From: Treponema berlinense | GTDB taxonomy: Bacteria > Spirochaetota > Spirochaetia > Treponematales > Treponemataceae | Reading direction: 5' to 3' | Assembly (NCBI RefSeq): GCF_900167025.1 | Contig: NZ_FUXC01000011.1 | Span: 1-64,000, forward strand | DNA: 64,000 bases | Part shown: piece after piece, positions 59,015 to 64,000 of the stretch | Position numbering within the stretch: position 1 is the first letter of the stretch | Layout of the letters: each line of letters opens with the position of its first letter | Made by a program: the position numbers and the translations under genes | The notes under the pieces: generated by a model | Seen by the model: the letters and a program-made list of their open reading frames with translations, nothing else | Told to the model about the DNA's origin: nothing | Databases searched by the model: none

Positions 59015-59920
59015 ATGATAAAAATGGAAGAAAGCGTAATTGCGGAAGCGGCAAACGGTGCGATTGCACTTGCAAACGGAACTGCAAATGAAGTAAAGTC
59101 GTTGTTCCATCTCGACGAACTGTCAGCTTATTTTACCTGGGCAAACCTTGCAAAAGTGATTACAAGCGTTGTGGCGATTCTTATTTTCTGGATGTTTTAT
59201 CGCATAATCCGTCATTTTGTAAAAAAAGCGGCTTCAAAAACTTTGCAGAAAAAAACAGTTTCGCTTATTGTAAAAGCGATCAGTTATTGTTTTTACGTTT
59301 TAATCGTAATGTACGTTCTCGGACTTTTTGGAATAAAATTGAGCGCAATCTGGGGTGCTGCGGGAATTGCTGGAGTTGCAATTGGTTTTGCGGCGCAAAC
59401 TTCCGTAAGCAATTTGATTTCCGGTCTTTTTGTCGTTACCGACAAGGCAATGAAAATCGGCGATTTTATCGAGGTTGACGGAATTTCTGGAACGATTGAT
59501 TCAATAGGAATAATTTCTATAAAAATTCATACTGGCGACAACCAGCTTGTGCGAATTCCAAATTCAACAATCATCAACACAAAACTAAAAAATTATTCGG
59601 CTTTTCCGTACAGACGCTACATTTTTGAAACCAGTGTTGATTATGACAGCGATTTTGACAAGGTTATGGAAGTTGCAAAAACTGTTCCTGCACGTTGCCC
59701 GACTGTTGTTCTTGATAATCCGGAGTATTCCCCAAAAGTGCTTTGGACAACTCACGGAGACAGCGGAGTGAATTTGAACATTATCGTTTGGAGCAAGAAA
59801 GAAGATTTCTTGCAGACAAAAAGCGATATTGCAATAAATACCTTAAAAGCTTTTAACGAAGCTCAAATCAATATTCCATTTAACCGTATGGACGTTGCGA
59901 TTTTGAACGAAAAAAAATAG
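59015..59920 (+). CDS. Small-conductance mechanosensitive channel, MscS family
   Basis: A 301-residue channel. Three membrane helices end in the pore helix AGIAGVAIGFAAQTSVSNLISG (TM3 gating face), followed by the beta domain (KIGDFIEVDGISGTIDSIG) and the mixed cytoplasmic vestibule. It opens under membrane tension to release solutes during hypo-osmotic shock. The start may be 59015 or the ATG at 59024, which is better spaced from the G-run. Confidence 0.9.
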   Translation: MIKMEESVIAEAANGAIALANGTANEVKSLFHLDELSAYFTWANLAKVITSVVAILIFWMFYRIIRHFVKKAASKTLQKKTVSLIVKAISYCFYVLIVMYVLGLFGIKLSAIWGAAGIAGVAIGFAAQTSVSNLISGLFVVTDKAMKIGDFIEVDGISGTIDSIGIISIKIHTGDNQLVRIPNSTIINTKLKNYSAFPYRRYIFETSVDYDSDFDKVMEVAKTVPARCPTVVLDNPEYSPKVLWTTHGDSGVNLNIIVWSKKEDFLQTKSDIAINTLKAFNEAQINIPFNRMDVAILNEKK

Positions 59921-59932
59921 GAAGTGGATTGA

Positions 59933-61312
59933 ATGCAAACTCCGGCAAAACCAGTAAATCAGCTGTTTAGTAAAAATTTTCTCAATCGCTTAATCTGGCC
60001 CTTGGTTGCAGAGCAATTTCTGGCAATGACAATCGGGGCTTGCGATACGGTTATGGTTTCTTCTGTCGGAGAAGCCGGCGTCAGCGGAGTAAGTTTGATT
60101 GATCAGCTTGGACAGCTTGTAATTCAACTTTTTGCGGCGTTTGCTACAGGTGGAGCGGTGGTTGCAAGCCAGTACCTCGGCCATAAAGAACAAAAAAAGG
60201 CCCAGGCTTCTGCAAAACAGCTTTTAAATTTGTGCGTGATTGCCGGAGTTTTTTTTATAGCAATATGTCTGCCTTTGCGCCGGATTATTTTGAACGGAAT
60301 TTTTGGCGCTCTTGATCCGCAGGTTATGGACAATGCGCTGACTTACTTTGTCTGGATTTTGTTTAGTTTTCCGTTGCTTGGAATTTATAACAGTTGCGCT
60401 GCGTTGTGCCGGGCAATGGGAAACAGCAAAATAAGTTTAAAAGTCAGCCTTGTAATGAATTTGACAAATATTGCCGGAAACGCGATTTTGATTTACGGAG
60501 CAAAAATTGGAGTTGCCGGAGCAGGAATTTCAACCCTCGTAAGCCGCGGAATTGCCGCCGTTGTAATGCTCTGCATTTTAAGTCAAAAAAAATGGCCGCT
60601 TTTTTTAGAAAAAATCTGGAAGCCGCAGTTTTATTTTACGCTCATGGGACGAATTCTAAAAATTGCAGTTCCGAGTGGAATTGAAAATTCTGTTTTTCAT
60701 ATCGGAAAAACTCTTGTCTATTCGTTTATGTCCACCTTTGGAATTACGGTAATTGCTGCAAATGCAATTACAAATACAGTTGCAAGTTTTTCAAATATTC
60801 CAGGAAACGCAATCGGTCTTGCGAGCGTAACAATTGTCGGACAGTGCATTGGTGCCGGCGAAAAAGAACAGGCAAAATCTTATGGCCGAAAGATTATGCT
60901 TTTGTCTTACGGCGGAATGTTTGTTACGGCAATTGTGGTTTTTGGACTTGCACCATTTGTTACGAAAATTTTCAATTTGACGCCACAAGCTCAAAATTTG
61001 GCCGTGCTTGTTATCCGCGCTTGTATGGTTGCAAACATATTTTTCTGGCCAATGAGTTTTACAATGCCAAATATTCTTCGTGGAGCAGGCGACGCAAAGT
61101 ACACAATGATAATTTCAAACATAAGCATGTGGCTTTTCCGCGTCCTTGGCAGTTTTTTGATTTCAAAATGGATTTTGCGCATTTATCCGGGAAACACACA
61201 ATTTGCGTTTTTTGGCATTTGGATTGGAATGTTTTTGGACTGGATTTTCCGCGGAATTATGTTCTACGTGCGTTTTTGTGGCAAAAAATGGCTTGAAAAA
61301 AAAGTAATTTAA
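59933..61312 (+). CDS. MATE-family efflux transporter
   Basis: A 459-residue protein with twelve predicted helices in two MatE halves. The opening LIWPLVAEQFLAMTIGACDT and VASQYLGHKE, and in the second half GLASVTIVGQCIGAGEKEQA, are typical. It exports organic cations or metabolites coupled to Na+ or H+. It starts 12 nt after mscS with an AGGAAG site, so the two are co-transcribed. Confidence 0.9.
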   Translation: MQTPAKPVNQLFSKNFLNRLIWPLVAEQFLAMTIGACDTVMVSSVGEAGVSGVSLIDQLGQLVIQLFAAFATGGAVVASQYLGHKEQKKAQASAKQLLNLCVIAGVFFIAICLPLRRIILNGIFGALDPQVMDNALTYFVWILFSFPLLGIYNSCAALCRAMGNSKISLKVSLVMNLTNIAGNAILIYGAKIGVAGAGISTLVSRGIAAVVMLCILSQKKWPLFLEKIWKPQFYFTLMGRILKIAVPSGIENSVFHIGKTLVYSFMSTFGITVIAANAITNTVASFSNIPGNAIGLASVTIVGQCIGAGEKEQAKSYGRKIMLLSYGGMFVTAIVVFGLAPFVTKIFNLTPQAQNLAVLVIRACMVANIFFWPMSFTMPNILRGAGDAKYTMIISNISMWLFRVLGSFLISKWILRIYPGNTQFAFFGIWIGMFLDWIFRGIMFYVRFCGKKWLEKKVI

Positions 61313-61371
61313 AAATTTTGGGAGCACAATTAGCGCAAAAGAAAAGTTTGCCAGTTAGAACCGTCCAGTTG

Positions 61372-61465
61372 TCGCAAAAACCGGCTTTCCAGGGTTTCGC
61401 TAACGCTCCATCCGCCAAAAGCGGACTGCGCCCTTCCAATCCGGGCTGCAAGCCCGGACGTGCGC
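61372..61465 (-). repeat. Interspersed repeat, family 3 (inverted copy)
   Basis: On the minus strand: a CCGGGCTTGCAGCCCGG hairpin, then ATTGGAAGGGCGCAG and a CCGCTTTTGGCGG hairpin. It continues as TGGAGCGTTAGCGAAACCCTG and AAAGCCGG. It abuts the 3' end of the decayed toxin gene. Confidence 0.5.
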
Positions 61466-61688
61466 TATTTTCTTTTTCTAGCTAAATCATAGGCTTCATT
61501 ATCTGCACGGACGGAAACTACAAGAATGTACATTTCGTGTGTTTTTTCATCTTCAAAAAGTTTGTATACAACGCGAATGCCTATGCAGATACTTTTAATA
61601 TGCCCTTTAAAACTATTTTTCTGACAGAGCCGTCAAGTTTAGATAATTCTTCTTCTGCGAGAGGATGATACTTGATTTTCCATTCCAT
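61465..61688 (-). pseudogene. Decayed RelE/ParE-type toxin gene
   Basis: The frame starts MEWKIKYHPLAEEELSKLDG (RelE-like first strand and helix) and ends at a TAG after residue 36. Another frame then carries GIRVVYKLFEDEKTHEMYIL and VRADNEAYDLARKRK, the RelE C-terminal half. The missing middle of roughly 25-30 residues and the shift point to an internal deletion around 61580. It starts 3 nt after the antitoxin stop with GGAG in place, the normal operon layout. No toxin activity is expected. Confidence 0.7.
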
Positions 61689-61691
61689 CAG

Positions 61692-62012
61692 CTACTCCAG
61701 ATTAACTTCAATATCATCTAAATCGGATTCTGTCAGTCCGAATTTTTTCATCAAATTATCTTGAGTTGTATATTCAGTTTTTTCAGAAAGTCGTTTTGAA
61801 GTTTCTGCTGCAAGAATTGCATCTTCGTATTCTTCCATCATCTGCTGATAACTTTGTGGACTCATAAGAATACACTCTGGAACATTATTTTTTACAACAA
61901 TTTTTGTACCGAATTTTTTTACATCAGAAAAAATTTTGTTAGCTTCACCTTTGTTAAAACGGCTGATAGGAATTATTGAATCAAGAATATTTAATGTATT
62001 TAAAGCTTTCAT
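61692..62012 (-). CDS. Phd/YefM-type antitoxin
   Basis: A 106-residue protein. The N-terminal DNA-binding half (IIPISRFNKGEANKIFSDVK, then KIVVKNNVPECILMSPQSYQ) matches the Phd/YefM fold, and the acidic C-terminal tail (ESDLDDIEVNLE) is the usual toxin-neutralising part. A GGAGG precedes the ATG. Its partner toxin gene downstream is broken, leaving an orphan antitoxin that may still act as a repressor or neutralise related toxins. Confidence 0.8.
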   Translation of the reverse strand: MKALNTLNILDSIIPISRFNKGEANKIFSDVKKFGTKIVVKNNVPECILMSPQSYQQMMEEYEDAILAAETSKRLSEKTEYTTQDNLMKKFGLTESDLDDIEVNLE

Positions 62013-62138
62013 ATTTTACCTCCGATTTTAATCTTAATAATAATATATATATCGTTTTATTTGTTGTCAAATTTATATATTTTTTGAAAGTTCGCTACGT
62101 GCGCTAAAAAATTAGTTTTTCACATTTTTTTTTCGTGC

Positions 62139-62144
62139 TATAAT
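62139..62144 (+). promoter_or_regulatory. -10 element of a leaderless promoter (NnrE/NnrD gene)
   Basis: Perfect TATAAT at 62139-62144, 6 nt (all T) before the ATG at 62151. Confidence 0.55.
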
Positions 62145-62150
62145 TTTTTT

Positions 62151-63650
62151 ATGCAAAAAATGTTTTATGATACGCGCACTTTGGATTGTGCCTGCCGGCA
62201 AAGATATGCTCTTTCCGAAGAAATTATGATGGAAAATGCGGCTTCTGCCCTTAAAAACGAAATTTGCTCTATCTCGCTGGACAGGAAAATTCAAAAAGTT
62301 TTGATTTTGTGCGGTAGTGGCAATAACGGTGCCGACGGCTATGCGCTTGCCAGACTGATTTCTGGTTCTTTTAAAACCTGTGTTTTTGAATGCGGCAAGC
62401 CTTCGTCGCCACTTTGTGTTTTGCAGGCTGAACGCGCAAGGTTGTGCGGAGTTTCGGTTTTTGAATCGGACAGTTTTTTTGCGGAAAATTTGGATTCGGC
62501 TGTTGTTGTGGACTGCATTTTTGGGAGCGGTTTTAAAGGCGGATTTACTGATCAAAACGGCGAAAAACTCATCAACCTTCTTGCTTTTGTAAATTCTTCA
62601 GAATGTCTAAAAATTGCCTGCGATGTTCCGACAGGACTTCATGCCGACGGAACTTTGGCGCAATCTGTTTTTAAGGCGGATATTACTCTTACAATGGGCG
62701 CGCAAAAATTCTGCCTTTACAGCGACATGGCAAAAAATTTTACAGGAAAAATAAAGGTTTGCGGACTTGGCATTTCTAGAGAACTTTTTGAAAAATCTGC
62801 TGAAAATTTGAAAGAAAGCCAAAAAAATCTTTTCCTTCTTGAACAAAAAGATATGATTTTGCCGTACCGGACTGACAATCTTGTAAATAAGGGAAGCTTT
62901 GGAAACGCTTATATTGCATGCGGCGAAAAATCCGGGGCGAGCATTATTGCGGCAAATGCCTGCCTGAAATTTGGAGCAGGTCTTGTAACTCTTATTCGTC
63001 CAGATGAAAATTTTTCAAAAACTCCAATTCCCGGTCTTTCGATGGAATTTCTTGTAACAAATAATTTTGGTCCACGAATTAGCGCGCTTTGCGTTGGAAT
63101 GGGTCTTGGTTATGACGAAAAAATCACTGAATTTTATGCAAAGTTTCTTTTAGATTCGCCGGACGTGCGCTGTGTGCTCGATGCGGATATTTTATATTCT
63201 CCACTGCTTCTTGAAATTTTGGAGAGGCGTCCAAAAGGCTGTGTTTTGACTCCACATCCAAAAGAATTTTCCGAACTTTTGCGTCTTTGCGGTTTAGGAA
63301 ATTACAGTGTTGATGAATGTATTTTTCGGCGGGCGGAACTTGTCGAAAAGTTTTGCCGGCGCTTTCCGGAATCTGTCTTGGTTGCAAAAGGCGCAAATTC
63401 TGCTATCGGGGTATTTACTGCAAAAGAAGATTTTAATCTTTTTATCGACAGTTTTGGTTCTCCGGCACTTGCAAAAGGTGGAAGTGGAGATGCGCTTGCA
63501 GGAATGATATGTGCGCTTTTGGCTCAAAATTACGAAGGAAAAGACGCCGCAATTACAGCCTGCCTTGCTCATTCTCTCGCTGCCTGCAAAATAAAAAATA
63601 ATTTTGCTCTTACACCGACGGATTTAATTCAAAATATTGGAGAATTATAG
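62151..63650 (+). CDS. nnrD: Bifunctional NAD(P)H-hydrate epimerase / ADP-dependent dehydratase
   Basis: A 499-residue fusion repairing hydrated NAD(P)H. The N-terminal epimerase (YjeF-N type, about 1-215) has LILCGSGNNGADGYALARL and a GSGFKGG loop. The C-terminal ribokinase-like dehydratase (about 225-495) has KGSFGNAYIACGEKSGAS, LTPHPKEFSELL and the catalytic KGGSGDALAGMI. The order and length match E. coli YjeF. Translation starts without a ribosome binding site directly after a -10, suggesting a leaderless mRNA. Confidence 0.9.
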   Translation: MQKMFYDTRTLDCACRQRYALSEEIMMENAASALKNEICSISLDRKIQKVLILCGSGNNGADGYALARLISGSFKTCVFECGKPSSPLCVLQAERARLCGVSVFESDSFFAENLDSAVVVDCIFGSGFKGGFTDQNGEKLINLLAFVNSSECLKIACDVPTGLHADGTLAQSVFKADITLTMGAQKFCLYSDMAKNFTGKIKVCGLGISRELFEKSAENLKESQKNLFLLEQKDMILPYRTDNLVNKGSFGNAYIACGEKSGASIIAANACLKFGAGLVTLIRPDENFSKTPIPGLSMEFLVTNNFGPRISALCVGMGLGYDEKITEFYAKFLLDSPDVRCVLDADILYSPLLLEILERRPKGCVLTPHPKEFSELLRLCGLGNYSVDECIFRRAELVEKFCRRFPESVLVAKGANSAIGVFTAKEDFNLFIDSFGSPALAKGGSGDALAGMICALLAQNYEGKDAAITACLAHSLAACKIKNNFALTPTDLIQNIGEL

Positions 63651-63673
63651 AAAAAATTGAACGCAAAAACGTT

Positions 63674-64000
63674 TTATTTTCTGCCTTTTTTTCCTGCTTC
63701 AATAAAATTCATGTGGGCGCGGTCTTTTTTGCTCAGGCGTTTTTGACCTAAGTCCAGTGAATTTTCGTGTTTTCCGTGAAAGCGTTCGCCTTTTTTATCG
63801 AAAGAATTTTTTAAAGATTCAATCCAGAGCGGAGTTTTTGGATTTGGATCGCCTTTTTTTACGTATTCGAGCCAGGTTTCTGGTTCAGGAACTTCAAATT
63901 TCATTTTTTTGCCCGTAAACGGATGGACAAATTCCAAGGTTCTGGCGTGAAGGCAAAGTCTGCCAAAATGGTCTGTTCTGGCCCTGTAATTTTCGTCTCC
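63674..64000 (-). CDS. RluA-family 23S rRNA pseudouridine synthase, C-terminal part cut by the window edge
   Basis: The minus-strand frame is open to the right edge and reads HFGRLCLHARTLEFVHPFTG, the conserved C-terminal motif (R-L-x-L-H-A-x-x-L-x-F-x-H-P) of RluA/RluC/RluD synthases. A family-atypical extension of about 50 residues, basic and glycine-poor (KKGRK end), follows the core. The catalytic Asp and any S4 domain lie outside the window, so the exact modification site cannot be assigned. Confidence 0.8.
   Translation of the reverse strand, partial: GDENYRARTDHFGRLCLHARTLEFVHPFTGKKMKFEVPEPETWLEYVKKGDPNPKTPLWIESLKNSFDKKGERFHGKHENSLDLGQKRLSKKDRAHMNFIEAGKKGRK

Noticed and set aside
1-64000. 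CRISPR array, tRNA or rRNA genes, prophage modules
   Set aside because: I saw no regularly spaced identical repeats, no cloverleaf with CCA-end features in the gaps, and no structural phage genes.

Overview
The window looks like chromosome from a host-associated treponeme (Spirochaetes): AT-rich DNA, lipoproteins with relaxed spirochete lipoboxes, an archaeal-type PheRS alpha subunit, and the block M23 peptidase / bactofilin / DUF327 (YaaR) / PSP1, together with many secreted proteins of no recognised family. The genus is inferred from gene content; no rRNA or other marker gene is present.

Layout. 1-3.1 kb: IS110-type transposase tail, TRL-like lipoprotein, a small unknown protein and a divergent DXP-synthase-like enzyme. 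3.1-6.8 kb: a compact restriction-modification island of four genes (methyltransferase, HNH nuclease, EVE-like/NucS-like nuclease, second adenine methyltransferase) with overlapping or abutting stops and starts. 6.8-18.6 kb: a putative sRNA, a B12-type radical SAM protein, a manganese (yybP-ykoY) riboswitch with its UPF0016 exporter, EttA, an orphan UgpC/MsmX-type ATPase, type 2 ArgC, an OmpA-family protein, a DUF2798 membrane protein preceded by a structured leader RNA, and a uracil-DNA-glycosylase-like protein. 18.7-29.4 kb: about 10.2 kb bracketed by two nearly identical 290-bp direct repeats. It holds a SemiSWEET-like gene with a broken tail, two giant paralogous lipoproteins (Ig-like repeats, beta-helix, LamG) and debris of two other genes. 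29.5-46.5 kb: Na/Pi symporter, the split transhydrogenase pntA1-pntA2-pntB, the envelope/shape block, TatD-Dus, a DUF-GGDEF-rhomboid run and PheS. 46.6-64 kb: FMN 2-hydroxyacid oxidase, FtsK with a huge acidic linker, a frameshifted lipoprotein, an outer-membrane-type protein, a CBM48 protein, MetK behind a likely SAM riboswitch, DUF1275, Nth, MscS, MATE, a decayed RelE toxin with an intact antitoxin, NnrE/NnrD, and a RluA-family synthase cut by the window edge.

Two patterns run across the window. First, at least six genes without a Shine-Dalgarno sequence start exactly 6 nt after a good -10 hexamer, as expected for leaderless mRNAs; several more have predicted leaders of only 2-6 nt. Genes with clear SD sequences are interspersed among them. 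Second, many intergenic gaps hold GC-rich structured repeats falling into at least four families. One copy splits the pnt operon, one supplies the argC stop codon, and one abuts the R-M island. No tRNA, rRNA or CRISPR array was seen.
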